DNA of 64,000 nucleotides from positions 310,001-374,000 of the forward strand of contig NZ_QTQI01000001.1 of NCBI RefSeq assembly GCF_003853705.1, given 5' to 3'. Shown one piece after another: positions 55,116-64,000 of this stretch. The translations under genes were made by a program, and so were the position numbers. The notes under the pieces are model-generated. The model saw only the letters and a list, made by a program, of their open reading frames with translations, had not been told where the DNA came from and did not search any database. This DNA is from Burkholderia sp. Bp8992. Its GTDB lineage: Bacteria; Pseudomonadota; Gammaproteobacteria; Burkholderiales; Burkholderiaceae. The first letter of the stretch is position 1. Each line of letters opens with the position of its first letter.

Positions 55116-55466
55116 ATGTCATCCGAGCGAATCGAAGCCGTGTACCTGACGACGCACAACTGGGGCAAGTCGGCGAAGTTCTTCCAGGCGCTGGGCTTCA
55201 AGCTGGAATTCGAAACCGATCACAACTCGGGCCAGCTGCGCAGCGGCGACGGTCCGTTCCTGTTCATCGCGGAAGTGCCGCCGGGCGAGACGCCGGATAT
55301 GCAGGTCGTGCTCAAGGTGGCCGACGAGCAGGCGGTGCGGCCGCAGCCGATCGTCGATGTCGTCACGCCGTTCGTGGACACGCACTGGGGCACGCGGGAC
55401 ATGACCGTGCGCGATCCCGACGGCCGTGTGTGGCGCCTGCAGGCGCCGGGCAAGCAGGGCGCGTGA
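55116..55466 (+). CDS. VOC/glyoxalase-like protein
   Basis: 116 residues, one VOC module: IEAVYLTTHNWGKSAKFFQA then LGFKLEFETDHNSGQLRSGD and VRDPDGRVWRLQAPG. The Shine-Dalgarno AAGGAG lies inside the RHH gene's tail. The metal ligands expected for glyoxalase are not all visible, so it could be a resistance or binding protein of the bleomycin-binding type. It is the second gene of the RHH operon. Confidence 0.85.
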   Translation: MSSERIEAVYLTTHNWGKSAKFFQALGFKLEFETDHNSGQLRSGDGPFLFIAEVPPGETPDMQVVLKVADEQAVRPQPIVDVVTPFVDTHWGTRDMTVRDPDGRVWRLQAPGKQGA

Positions 55467-55473
55467 GGCCGGC

Positions 55474-56334
55474 ATGACCGAGATCCGCGAAGACGCCCCC
55501 GACAGCACGGCCGCTCGCGTCGCGCTGTGGCGCGCGCTGCACGTCGAACTCGACGCGCCGCCGCACGTGTTTGCCGACGAAGTCGGGCTTCAGTTGCTCG
55601 CGCCGCCGCCGGGCTGGCAGCAGCGCGGCGACATGGATCCGCAGTTCACGCGGCCGTTTCGCGCGTCGATCGTCGCGCGGGCGCGTTTCATCGAGGATCT
55701 CGTGGCCGAGCAGGGCGCGCGCGGCGTGAGCCAGTATGTGATCCTCGGCGCGGGCCTCGACAGCTTCGTGCAGCGCCGTCCCGACATGGCGTCGCGCGTG
55801 ACCGTGTTCGAAGTCGACCCGCCCGCGCCGCAGGCATGGAAGCAGCGCCGCCTGGTCGAACTCGGTTTCGGCGTGCCCGACTGGCTGCGTTTCGTACCGG
55901 TCGATTTCGAGGCGAAACAGTCGTGGCGCGCTGCGCTCGTCGGCGCGGGCTTCGATGCCGGCAGGCCGGCTGTCGTGGTGTCGACGGGCGTCAGCATGTA
56001 CCTGACGCGCGAAGCGAACGCGGCCGCGTTGCGCGAAGTCGCGTCGCTCGCGCCGGGCTCGACGCTCGCGATGACATTCTTGCTGCCGTTGGAGAACGCG
56101 GACCTGGACGTGCGTCCGGCGCTCGACATGGCCGCGAAGGGCGCACGCGCGAGCGGCACGCCGTTCATCAGCTTCTTCATGCCGGCGCAGATCCGGGCGC
56201 TCGCGCTGGAGGCCGGTTTTGCGAAGGCCGAGCACGTGTCGGCCGCCGAACTGACGCGTCGTTATTTCGCCGATCGCACGGACGGCCTGCGGCCGCCGAA
56301 CCACGCGGAAGAGCTGCTGGTCGCGACAGTCTGA
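55474..56334 (+). CDS. SAM-dependent methyltransferase (TIGR00027/LCMT-like)
   Basis: 286 residues, starting 7 bases after the VOC gene. The SAM motif is YVILGAGLDSFVQRRPDM, followed by VTVFEVDPPAPQAWKQRRLV and VVVSTGVSMYLTREANAAAL, the order of the leucine-carboxyl-methyltransferase-like family. It would methylate a small molecule; the substrate is unknown. It converges with the glutamate dehydrogenase gene across 22 bases. Confidence 0.88.
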   Translation: MTEIREDAPDSTAARVALWRALHVELDAPPHVFADEVGLQLLAPPPGWQQRGDMDPQFTRPFRASIVARARFIEDLVAEQGARGVSQYVILGAGLDSFVQRRPDMASRVTVFEVDPPAPQAWKQRRLVELGFGVPDWLRFVPVDFEAKQSWRAALVGAGFDAGRPAVVVSTGVSMYLTREANAAALREVASLAPGSTLAMTFLLPLENADLDVRPALDMAAKGARASGTPFISFFMPAQIRALALEAGFAKAEHVSAAELTRRYFADRTDGLRPPNHAEELLVATV

Positions 56335-56356
56335 ATAACGGCGCGCGCGATCCCCG

Positions 56357-59300
56357 TCACGCGCGTTCGAGCACGGCCATTTCCCGCACGACCACGAGCA
56401 GCACCGCCAGGCTCGCGCCGCCCGACGCGCGCAAGTCCGCGAGCAGGTGCTCGTAGCGTGCGAGCGCGGCGTTGCGGCGCTCGCGCCACGCACCGACGAT
56501 CGTCTCCGGCGTCGTCGAATCCGGCGACTCCGCGAGTGCGCTCGTCGTCAGCGTGCGCTTCAGGCGCGCGACTTCCGCGAGTGCGGCGGCGCGTGCCAGC
56601 ATGTCCCAGTGCGTCGGCGTCGGCAGCGTCGCCGCGCGCTCGCTGATCCAGCCGTAATTGAGCAGCGTGCCGAGCGAGAAATACACACCCGCGACGAGTT
56701 CGAGACTGCGGTTGCAGGTCGCGGCCACTTCGGCGATGTCGAGCAGCGCGGCTGAAATGTCGCCGCTCGCGACGCGTACCGCGAGCGCACTGTCAACACC
56801 GGCTTCGACCAGCACGCGCTGCCGCTCGGACAGCGCATCGAGATCGTCGGCCGGCAGCAGCGACGGCAGTTGCGGGGCGAGCCGTTCCGCCGCGTCGCGG
56901 CAACGCGCGATCAGCTCGGCGACGCCGCCGTCCGCCACCGCACCGGATTGCAGGTGGCGCAGGAACCACAGCGCCGCACGCTCCAGCAGCCGCGCGACGT
57001 CGACGAACATGCGCGCCTGCACGTCGTCGGCCACGCGGTTGTCGAGCGCGTCGATGTCGCGCCATACCGCGTCGAGGTCGAACACGTCGCGCGCCATGAT
57101 GCATGCGCGGACGATGTCGCCCGGCTTCGCGTCGGTTTCCTCCATCAGCCGGTGCACGAACGCGCAGCCGACGCGGTTCACGAGCGCGTTGGTCAGGTGC
57201 GTCGCGAGAATCTCGCGGCGCAGCGGATGGCGGCCCATCGGCTCGCTGAAGCGTTGCTGCAGCGGCTTCGGGAAGTAGTCGACGAGCATCGCGGCCACCA
57301 GCGGATCCTCGGGCACGTCGGATTCGAGCAGCGCGTCGTAGAGCCACATCTTGCTGTACGCGAGCAGCACCGCGCGCTCCGGCGACGTGAGGCCGGCCTT
57401 CGCGGCCTGCCGCTCGGCGACTTCGTCGTCGGTCGGCAGGAATTCGATCACGCGGTTCAGCCGGCCCGCGCGTTCGAGCCAGCGCATCAGGCGCGCTTCG
57501 GCGTCGAGCAGCTCGACCGCATAGCGGCCGGCGATCGACAGCGCCTGCGTCTGGTAGTAGTTGTCGCGCAGCACGAGCAGCCCGACTTCGTCGGTCATTT
57601 CCGCGAGCAGTGCGTTGCGCTGCTTCTCGGTCATTTCGCCGTCCGACACGACGAGCCCGAGCAGGATCTTGATGTTGACTTCGTGATCCGAACAATCGAC
57701 ACCGGCCGAGTTGTCGATCGCATCGGTGTTGATGCGGCCGCCGCGCTGCGCGAACTCGATGCGGCCGAACTGCGTGCAGCCGAGGTTGCCGCCTTCGCCG
57801 ACCACCTTGCAGCGCAGGTCCGCGCCGTTCACGCGCACCGCGTCGTTCGCGCGGTCGCCGACCTGCAGGTGGGTTTCGCGCGCGGCCTTCACGTAGGTGC
57901 CGATGCCGCCGTTGTACAGCAGGTCGACCGGCGCCTGCAGGATCGCGCGGATCAGGTCGGTCGGCGGCAGTGCGTGGGCGTCGATGCCGAGCGCGGCCTG
58001 CACGGCCGGCGACAGCGGGATCGTCTTCGCGGTGCGCGGATACACGCCGCCGCCCGACGAAATCGCTGCCGGATCGTAGTCGGCCCAGCTCGAGCGTTCG
58101 AGCGCGAACATGCGCGCGCGCTCCGCGAAGCTCGTCGCGGGATCGGGGTTCGGGTCGAGAAACACGTGGCGGTGATCGAACGCGGCGACGAGCCGGATAT
58201 GCGGCGACAGCAGCATCCCGTTGCCGAACACGTCGCCCGACATGTCGCCGACGCCGACCACGGTGAAGTCGGTGGTCTGCGTATCGATGCCCATCTCGCG
58301 GAAGTGCCGCTTCACCGATTCCCACGCGCCGCGCGCGGTGATCGCCATCTTCTTGTGGTCGTAGCCGACCGAGCCGCCGGACGCGAACGCGTCGTCGAGC
58401 CAGAAGCCGTATTCGTGCGAGATCGCGTTCGCGTAGTCGGAGAAGGTGGCCGTGCCCTTGTCGGCGGCGACGACCAGATACGGATCGTCGGCGTCATGGC
58501 GCACCACGTCGGGCGGCGGCACGATCGCGTTGCCGACGAGGTTGTCGGTCAGGTCGAGCAGCCCGCGCAGGAAGGTCTGGTAGCACGCGACGCCTTCGCG
58601 CATCCACGCTTCGCGATCGCTCGGCGGCGGCGGGTTCTTCACGACGAAGCCGCCTTTCGAGCCGACCGGCACGATCACGACGTTCTTCACCATCTGCGCC
58701 TTCATCAGCCCGAGCACCTCGGTGCGGAAATCCTCGCGTCGATCCGACCAGCGCAGGCCGCCGCGCGCGACGCGCCCGCCGCGCAGATGCACGCCCTCGA
58801 CACGCGGTGAATATACCCAGATCTCGAACATCGGCTTCGGTTCGGGCAGGCCGGGCACCTTGGCCGGATCGAACTTGAACGACAGGTACGGTTTCGAGTC
58901 GCCGCTTGCGTCGACGAGGAAGTAGTTCGTGCGCTCGGTCGCGTTGATCACGCCGAGGAACTGGCGCAGGATGCGGTCCTCGTCGAGGTTCGGCACCTGG
59001 TCGAGCGCGCCTTCGATCGCCTTCAGCAGGCGTTCGGCCTGCACGCCGCGCGTGTCGCCGGTGGCCGGGTCGAAGCGCAGCAGGAACAGCTCGACGAGCT
59101 GTCGGGCGATCGCCGGATTGCCGGTCAGCGCGCGCTCGATATACGCGTCGCTGAACGTCGAGCCGACCTGCCGCAGGTATTTCGCATACGCGCGCAGGAT
59201 CGTGACTTCGCGCGCGCTCAGGTGCGCACGCAGCACGAGGCGGTTGAAGTCGTCGTTCTCGATCCGGCCGCTCCAGATCCGGTCGAACGCATCCTCGAAC

Positions 59301-61198
59301 AGGCCCTTCACGCGCTCGATGTCGAACTCGGTATCGTCCGCGAGCTCGAGGCCGAAATCGTGTACCCATGCGTGCGTCGCGTCCTGCGTCTGGATCCGGT
59401 ACGGGCGCTCCTCGTCGACGCGCACGCCGAGATGCTCGAGCATCGGCAGGCTGCGCGACAGCGCGATCGGGTCGCCAGCGCGATAGACCTTGAAGCGGAA
59501 CGCGCGCGGCTCGGCCTCGATCGGGCGGTACAGGTTCATCGCGAGCTGCCCCGTGTCCTTCACGCGCTCGATCAGCTCGATGTCGCGCACGGCCGTGCGG
59601 GCCGGGTAGTCGTCGCGATAGCCGGCCGGGAACGAATCGGCGTAGCGCTGCAGCAGTCGGTTGCCTTGCTCTTCGCCGAATGCGTCGAGCAGCGCGTCGG
59701 CGAGATCGTCCTGCCAGCGGCGCGTGACCTGCACGAGCCGCGTTTCGAGCTCGCGCGTGTCGACATCGGGCATCGTGCCCGGTTCCGCATGGACAACGAA
59801 ATGAATGCGCGCGATCGCCGATTCCGACAGCAGCGGCGTGAATTCGACGTTCACGCCGTTGTACGCGTCGACGAGGAGTTTCGCGATGCGGCGGCGCAGG
59901 TCGGTGTTGTACTTGTCGCGCGGCACGAACACGAGGCACGACACGAAGCGGTCGAACCGGTCGCGCCGCACGAACAGCCGCGTGCGCTGGTGTTCCTGCA
60001 GCCGCAGGATGCCGAGCGCGATGTCGTAGAGCTGGTCTTCGTCGGCCTGGAACAGTTCGTCGCGCGGATAGGTTTCGAGCACCGTCACGAGCGACTTGCC
60101 GAGATGCCCCTTCGGCAGGAAGCCTGCGCGCCGCACGATGTTCGCGCACTTGCGGCGCACGATCGGGATCTCGGCGCTCGACACCATGTAGGCGGTCGAC
60201 GTGTAGAGCCCGATGAAGCGGCGCTCGCCGGTGACCTTGCCGTCCGCGCCGACGAGTTTCACGCCCACATAGTCGAGATAGCCCGGCCGGTGCACGGTCG
60301 CACGCGAGTTCGCCTTCGTCAGGAAGATCGGCCACGCGCCGGTGATGATGTCGGCGGCGGCCTGCGGCAGCGGCGTCACGTCGGGCGCGCCCGACGTGCG
60401 CAGCGATTCGCGCAGGATGCCGTAGCCCGAGCCTTCGACGCCGCGCAGGCCGAAGCCCGTGCCGTGCGACACCAGCGCATAGTCGCGCTGGCCGAGGAAC
60501 GTGAAATGGTCGGCGGCCATCCATTCGAGGAACGCGCGCGCCTCGATGTCTTCCGCGGTCGATTCGCGCGCCTTCATCTCCTTGATCGTCGCACGGGCGA
60601 TGTCGACGATCTTCGGCCAGTCCTCGACCGACGCGCGCACGTCGCCGAGCACGCGTGCGATGTCCTCGCGCAGCGTGTCGAGCAGCGCGGCGTCGCCGCA
60701 GCGGTCGACCTCGAAATGGATGAACGACGCGAGCTGCGACTGGCCGTCGCCGGGCGTCGCACCGCCCGCGTCGACGCGCTCGATGCCGCCGCCCGCGCCG
60801 CGCCAGATGCGGAACACCGGGTGCAGCGCCGAATGCAGCGCGAGCCCGAGGCGGTTGACGGCCATCGACACCGAGTCGACGAGGAACGGCATGTCGTCGT
60901 TGACGATCTCGATCACCGTGTGATCGGAATGCCAGCCGTGCTGTTCGAGGATCGGGTTGTACACGCGCAGCCGCTCGCTGCCGGGCACGAATTTCTGGGC
61001 GGTCTGCCAGTGCGCCATCGCGGCGCCGTACAGGTCGGCGATGCTGCGGCTCTGCAGATCGTCGGCGTCGACGAAATCGTAGTAATGACGCAGGAAGGGT
61101 TCGACGATCCGGAAGGTGGCTTCGGGCAGGCGCCCGCGCGCGAATTCGACGACATCGGAGAGCAGGTGTGCGACGACTTCCTCGTTCTTCGCTTCCAT
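56357..61198 (-). CDS. gdhB: Large NAD-specific glutamate dehydrogenase (GDH-180 class)
   Basis: 1613 residues from the ATG at 61198 with GAGGAG upstream; length agrees with the 180-kDa class. The long N-terminal part has ACT-like regulatory segments (FLVDSVSMAVNRLGLALHSA). The catalytic domain contains RGGLRWSDRREDFRTEVLGL, the active-site Lys in VGSKGGFVVKNPP, and VVGVGDMSGDVFGNGMLLSP for NAD. It deaminates glutamate to 2-oxoglutarate, feeding the TCA cycle; it is a single-gene unit. Confidence 0.96.
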   Translation of the reverse strand: MEAKNEEVVAHLLSDVVEFARGRLPEATFRIVEPFLRHYYDFVDADDLQSRSIADLYGAAMAHWQTAQKFVPGSERLRVYNPILEQHGWHSDHTVIEIVNDDMPFLVDSVSMAVNRLGLALHSALHPVFRIWRGAGGGIERVDAGGATPGDGQSQLASFIHFEVDRCGDAALLDTLREDIARVLGDVRASVEDWPKIVDIARATIKEMKARESTAEDIEARAFLEWMAADHFTFLGQRDYALVSHGTGFGLRGVEGSGYGILRESLRTSGAPDVTPLPQAAADIITGAWPIFLTKANSRATVHRPGYLDYVGVKLVGADGKVTGERRFIGLYTSTAYMVSSAEIPIVRRKCANIVRRAGFLPKGHLGKSLVTVLETYPRDELFQADEDQLYDIALGILRLQEHQRTRLFVRRDRFDRFVSCLVFVPRDKYNTDLRRRIAKLLVDAYNGVNVEFTPLLSESAIARIHFVVHAEPGTMPDVDTRELETRLVQVTRRWQDDLADALLDAFGEEQGNRLLQRYADSFPAGYRDDYPARTAVRDIELIERVKDTGQLAMNLYRPIEAEPRAFRFKVYRAGDPIALSRSLPMLEHLGVRVDEERPYRIQTQDATHAWVHDFGLELADDTEFDIERVKGLFEDAFDRIWSGRIENDDFNRLVLRAHLSAREVTILRAYAKYLRQVGSTFSDAYIERALTGNPAIARQLVELFLLRFDPATGDTRGVQAERLLKAIEGALDQVPNLDEDRILRQFLGVINATERTNYFLVDASGDSKPYLSFKFDPAKVPGLPEPKPMFEIWVYSPRVEGVHLRGGRVARGGLRWSDRREDFRTEVLGLMKAQMVKNVVIVPVGSKGGFVVKNPPPPSDREAWMREGVACYQTFLRGLLDLTDNLVGNAIVPPPDVVRHDADDPYLVVAADKGTATFSDYANAISHEYGFWLDDAFASGGSVGYDHKKMAITARGAWESVKRHFREMGIDTQTTDFTVVGVGDMSGDVFGNGMLLSPHIRLVAAFDHRHVFLDPNPDPATSFAERARMFALERSSWADYDPAAISSGGGVYPRTAKTIPLSPAVQAALGIDAHALPPTDLIRAILQAPVDLLYNGGIGTYVKAARETHLQVGDRANDAVRVNGADLRCKVVGEGGNLGCTQFGRIEFAQRGGRINTDAIDNSAGVDCSDHEVNIKILLGLVVSDGEMTEKQRNALLAEMTDEVGLLVLRDNYYQTQALSIAGRYAVELLDAEARLMRWLERAGRLNRVIEFLPTDDEVAERQAAKAGLTSPERAVLLAYSKMWLYDALLESDVPEDPLVAAMLVDYFPKPLQQRFSEPMGRHPLRREILATHLTNALVNRVGCAFVHRLMEETDAKPGDIVRACIMARDVFDLDAVWRDIDALDNRVADDVQARMFVDVARLLERAALWFLRHLQSGAVADGGVAELIARCRDAAERLAPQLPSLLPADDLDALSERQRVLVEAGVDSALAVRVASGDISAALLDIAEVAATCNRSLELVAGVYFSLGTLLNYGWISERAATLPTPTHWDMLARAAALAEVARLKRTLTTSALAESPDSTTPETIVGAWRERRNAALARYEHLLADLRASGGASLAVLLVVVREMAVLERA

Positions 61199-61389
61199 GG
61201 CGGTCTCCTCGTCGGGTGGCCATTGGCTGCTGCGTCTGTCCGGCATTATGGCCCCGATCGCGTGACAAAGCGATGTGCGGGCGCACAACGCGGGCGGCCC
61301 GAGGCGGCCGCGTGCGGCGCCCGTCGCGGGCGGCGCGGCGTGTGTTCAGCGCGGGGCGGGCGGTGTCGAAGCATCGCCGCCCCTGACGC

Positions 61390-61578
61390 TCAGCGCTCGT
61401 CGCTCCACAGCTTCCCGGCCGTCGCCCAGTTCTCCTTTTTCACGTCGGTCAGGATGATGTCGACCGAGCCCGGCTCGCAGCCGAGCGTCTCGCACGTGAC
61501 GCGCGTGATCGCTTCGACGAATGCGCGCTTCTGGTCGACGGTGCGGCCTTCGAACAGCTGGATATTGAAAGTCGGCAT
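61390..61578 (-). CDS. 4-oxalocrotonate tautomerase-like protein
   Basis: 62 residues. After removal of Met the catalytic Pro is exposed (MPTFNIQLFEGRTVDQKRAF), Arg near position 12 is conserved and the tail KKENWATAGKLWSDE supplies the aromatic residue. Size and pattern match the small tautomerases that form hexamers. It could act in breakdown of aromatic ring-cleavage products, but is not in the catabolic operon. Confidence 0.88.
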   Translation of the reverse strand: MPTFNIQLFEGRTVDQKRAFVEAITRVTCETLGCEPGSVDIILTDVKKENWATAGKLWSDER

Positions 61579-61635
61579 GGCAATGCTCCGGTTGAGGTTG
61601 AACGATTCGGCAGGATGAGGATGAGGACGACGGCG

Positions 61636-62412
61636 TCAGTCGCGATACGACGGATCGATCCGGTCGAGCCGACGCAGCAGCGCCGGCCATTCCAGTTCGC
61701 CTTCGATCGCGCCGCCGTCGCGCAGTTGTGCGGCCGTGCGGTCCGCGATGGCCGGGTCGGGCAGCACGAGCGGCCCGCCGCCTGCTTGCGCGCGCACCTG
61801 GATGTCGCAGGCCTTGATCAGCGTATCCATCAGCACATAGGCTTCGGCGACGGTGCGGCCGACCGTCAGCGTGCCGTGATTGCGCAGCAGCATCGCGGAT
61901 TTCGCGCCGAGGCTCGCGGTCAGTCGCGCGCCTTCGGCCGGCGAGAACGCGAGCGCCTCGTAGTCGTGGTACGCGAGGTCGCCATGAAAGCGCAGCGCGT
62001 GCTGCGACGCGGGCAGCAGCCCGTCGCGCTGGATCGACACGGCGATGCCGGGTGTATTGTGCAGGTGCATCACGCAGACGGCATCGGCGCGCGCGGCGTG
62101 CACGGCCGCATGCAGCGCGAAGCCCGTCACGTTGACCGCATGCTCGCCGTCGCCGATCCGGTTGCCGGCCAGATCGATCTTCACGAGGTTCGATGCGCGG
62201 ACCTCGTCGAACGTGAGGCCGAACGGGTTGATCAGGAAGTGGCCGGGCTCGCCGGGCACGGTCGCGGACAGGTGCGTGTAGATCAGGTCGTCCCAGCCGT
62301 TCAGCGCGACGAGCCGGTAGGCTGCGGCGAGATCGACGCGCATCCGGCGTTCGGCGTCCGAGATCGGGCCGCCGGGTTTCACGGCATCAGGACGGTGTGC
62401 GAATGACGACAT
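61636..62412 (-). CDS. Class II aldolase/adducin-family protein
   Basis: 258 residues. Zinc ligands appear as CVMHLHNTPGIAVSIQRDG (His-x-His) and LLRNHGTLTVG (His), with the start RVDLAAAYRLVALNGWDDLI and THLSATVPGEPGHFLINPFG typical of the family. Many such proteins act as aldolases or decarboxylases on small hydroxy acids; the exact substrate is unknown. Its start overlaps the end of the urea transporter gene by 26 bases, so they are co-transcribed. Confidence 0.88.
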   Translation of the reverse strand: MSSFAHRPDAVKPGGPISDAERRMRVDLAAAYRLVALNGWDDLIYTHLSATVPGEPGHFLINPFGLTFDEVRASNLVKIDLAGNRIGDGEHAVNVTGFALHAAVHAARADAVCVMHLHNTPGIAVSIQRDGLLPASQHALRFHGDLAYHDYEALAFSPAEGARLTASLGAKSAMLLRNHGTLTVGRTVAEAYVLMDTLIKACDIQVRAQAGGGPLVLPDPAIADRTAAQLRDGGAIEGELEWPALLRRLDRIDPSYRD

Positions 62413-63280
62413 CGGGTTCTCCGAGGGTGAAGCGGCGCGCGACGTAGACGGTCGCCCATGATGCGAGCGCGAACGGCGCCGTGAACACGGGGACGTCCGC
62501 GCGCATCGCGAGCCACTGGATCAGCGCGGCGAGGGCGGCGGCGGCAAGCGCCGCGCGCGGGCCGCGCGGCATCAACGCAAGTGCGGCGAGCGCGCCGTTG
62601 AAGCCGAGGAGGCCATCGGCGAGCCATGCGCCGTTTGCGCCGAGCGCGACCAGCAGCACGGTCGACACGATCGCACCGCCGAGCGCGAACGCGGCCGCGC
62701 GGCGCGACGCGACGGCGAGACCGGCGACGATCAGTATGCCGGCCCATGCGCCTTGCGCGAAGGTGGTCTGCGCGACGCCCGACAACAGGGCGTCGGCGGT
62801 GGAAGCAAGCGTCGGCGCCGCGCCGGCCGTCGCGCCGCTCGCATGCTGCGGCGCGACAAACGGCAGCCACAGCGTGGTGACGGCGAGGCACGGGCTCGAA
62901 TACGGGCACTGCCGCCAGCGGGCGAGCGGCCCGCGCATCGCACGCTGCACGAGTGCGGCGCCGATCGAGACCAGCGGCACCAGCGCGACGGCTGCGAGTT
63001 GATGGGGCGCGAACAGCACGGCGATCAGTGCGGCGAGCGCACCATTGAAGCCGTGCAGCCCCTGTTCGACGTCGCGGCGCTCGGCGCCGGTCAGCACGGC
63101 GGTCATGCTGGCGGCGGCCGAGCCGACCAGCGCCGCGCTCGCGAGCCGCAGGTCGGTCAGTGCCAGCGCGGCGAGCAGCAGCGCGCCGGTGAATGCGTTC
63201 GCCTGCAGCACGATCTGCCCGATGCCGCGCAGCAGGATACGCAGGTCGATCGACGGCGGGACGGGGCGGACGGTAGGCAT
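62387..63280 (-). CDS. Urea transporter (UT family)
   Basis: 297 residues from the ATG at 63280. About ten membrane helices in two repeats are seen; the first has IVLQANAFTGALLLAALALT, the loop GLHGFNGALAALIAVLF recurs as LLGFNGALAALALMPRG, and CLAVTTLWLPFVA precedes the second half. This is the urea channel fold. No urease gene lies in the window, so it may serve urea uptake for a distant urease or another small amide. Confidence 0.85.
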   Translation of the reverse strand: MPTVRPVPPSIDLRILLRGIGQIVLQANAFTGALLLAALALTDLRLASAALVGSAAASMTAVLTGAERRDVEQGLHGFNGALAALIAVLFAPHQLAAVALVPLVSIGAALVQRAMRGPLARWRQCPYSSPCLAVTTLWLPFVAPQHASGATAGAAPTLASTADALLSGVAQTTFAQGAWAGILIVAGLAVASRRAAAFALGGAIVSTVLLVALGANGAWLADGLLGFNGALAALALMPRGPRAALAAAALAALIQWLAMRADVPVFTAPFALASWATVYVARRFTLGEPDVVIRTPS

Positions 63281-63371
63281 GATGGCTGCGGAACAGGACG
63301 AGCCGCGAGCATAGGACACAATCCCGTGCACCGTAATAGGGAATTCTGGATAGTCAGGATTTGTTCAACGA

Positions 63372-63388
63372 TGCCCCGCATTGGGGCA
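63372..63388. other. Hairpin touching the ribosome binding site of the glycolipid-binding-like gene
   Basis: Arms TGCCCC and GGGGCA enclose a five-base loop four bases before the Shine-Dalgarno GGAGG (63392-63396) in the 123-bp divergent region. It could be an operator or modulate translation; it is short and may be chance. Confidence 0.35.
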
Positions 63389-63403
63389 AACGGAGGCGGA
63401 AAG

Positions 63404-63964
63404 ATGCGCGAAGTGCGTTGGGCGTCGCTCGAGGGCGACGGAGTCGAACATCTGACGTTCGACCGGAGCGACGGCGCGATCGTCGTCGAAAGCGCGGTGG
63501 TCGGCCAGCGGTACGGCCGCGCATACGGGCTCGCGTATCGCGTCGAGTGCGATCCGCAATGGCGCGTGACCTACGCGGTGCTCAAGGTGATGGGCGGCGG
63601 CACGCTCGAGTTGCGCGGCGACGGCGCCGGCCACTGGCGCGATGGCTCGGGCCGAGCGCTGCCGGCGCTCGACGGCTGCATCGACATCGACATCGCGGCG
63701 ACGCCGTTTACGAATGCGCTGCCGATCGGCCGCCTGGGGCTCGCGCGCGGCGAGCGGCGGCCGATCGACGTCGCGTACATCTCGACGCCGGACCTGAAGG
63801 TCACGCCGGTCAAGCAGGCTTATGCGTGCATCGAGCCGGGCCGGCGCTACCGCTACGAAGGGATCTTCCGGAATTTCACGGCCGAGATGGAGATCGACGA
63901 CGACGGGCTCGTCGTCGACTACGAGACGCTGTTCAGGCGCCTGCCGGCGCCGACGGGGCGCTGA
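63404..63964 (+). CDS. Putative glycolipid-binding family protein
   Basis: 186 residues from the ATG at 63404 with GGAGG seven bases upstream. The blocks VRWASLEGDGVEHLTFDRSD, YGLAYRVECDPQWRVTYAVL and the late RRYRYEGIFRNFTAEMEIDD match the family annotated as putative glycolipid-binding (DUF1089). It is cytoplasmic and beta-rich, and the actual ligand is unproved. It is divergent from the urea transporter. Confidence 0.85.
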   Translation: MREVRWASLEGDGVEHLTFDRSDGAIVVESAVVGQRYGRAYGLAYRVECDPQWRVTYAVLKVMGGGTLELRGDGAGHWRDGSGRALPALDGCIDIDIAATPFTNALPIGRLGLARGERRPIDVAYISTPDLKVTPVKQAYACIEPGRRYRYEGIFRNFTAEMEIDDDGLVVDYETLFRRLPAPTGR

Positions 63965-64000
63965 ACCGCGGCGCTCGTGGCCGCCGGCCGCTCGTGCGCG

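Noticed and set aside
54938-55466. Toxin-antitoxin pair of the RHH protein and the following gene
   Set aside because: The following protein is a VOC-fold protein, not a ParE, MazF or PIN-type toxin.
58494-61286. Open frame of 930 codons on the minus strand in another frame of gdhB
   Set aside because: The gdhB frame carries all catalytic motifs; this one is an Arg-rich out-of-frame reading.
59222-61618. Open frame of 798 codons on the plus strand opposite gdhB
   Set aside because: Antisense shadow with no motif or ribosome binding site.

Overview
The window is about 65-68% GC with a very strong G/C third-codon bias, so almost every real gene casts long shadow ORFs in other frames. Gene content (AcnB, a 1613-residue NAD-glutamate dehydrogenase, OmpC-type porin, IclR-regulated Rieske oxygenase operon, many beta-proteobacterial conserved proteins) points to a Burkholderia of the cepacia-complex type, probably a secondary chromosome. 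The genus is an inference from protein resemblance. No tRNA, rRNA, CRISPR array, intact insertion sequence or phage was seen.

Region 1 (1-22,879) is the most interesting part. It opens with the tail of a type II secretion pseudopilin (GspH). Next comes a cell-surface-signalling trio: a periplasmic STN protein with a TonB-like C-terminus, an ECF sigma factor and a FecR-type anti-sigma, followed by an orphan anti-sigma N-terminal domain. A transposase-derived protein fused to a Phd antitoxin domain follows, then a leftward membrane protein/GspK pair. From 8.4 to 22.9 kb a long rightward array encodes a TIGR03032-type protein, an APS kinase, a two-partner-secretion TpsB pore, a DUF2341-LamG-ExbB fusion, ExbD, TonB, a putative porin, a periplasmic coiled-coil protein, a YbjN-like protein, a parvulin, a DegP-like protease, two more TonB-C-like proteins and two unknowns. 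From memory this resembles the Pseudomonas aeruginosa Vre/PUMA3 neighbourhood (VreA-VreI-VreR, Hxc type II secretion, PdtA/PdtB, ExbB2/ExbD2, PhdA), with added parts and no TpsA substrate gene in the window. The simplest model is a signal-controlled outer-membrane export machine with its own proton-driven energiser and periplasmic folding and quality-control factors.

Region 2 (23.8-39.6 kb) is a catabolic module: an IclR regulator, a divergent porin, and a tightly packed 14-gene operon. The operon holds Rieske ferredoxin, small HTH-like protein, ring-hydroxylating oxygenase alpha subunit, SDR, cupin, alpha/beta hydrolase, second IclR, atypical SDR, ThDP enzyme, aspartate-dehydrogenase-like protein, aldehyde dehydrogenase, extradiol-type VOC dioxygenase, FAD ferredoxin reductase and an AAHS-type MFS importer. 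Two perfect TGTTCC-N6-GGAACA operators, one in front of the porin and one in front of the operon, sit just downstream of the predicted transcription starts, so both units look co-repressed. The substrate is unknown.

Region 3 (39.7-64 kb) is mostly ordinary chromosome: GNAT, ADP-ribosylglycohydrolase, PPC/DUF296 and DUF4274 proteins, acnB with a clear promoter, a universal stress protein, an amidase, arylamine N-acetyltransferase, an RHH-VOC-methyltransferase operon with a striking 8-bp-repeat operator, the large NAD-glutamate dehydrogenase, a tautomerase, a class II aldolase-like protein overlapping a urea transporter, and a glycolipid-binding-like protein. Two genes shorter than 60 codons were found by reading: a 36-residue membrane protein (50376) and the 58-residue RHH protein (54938).
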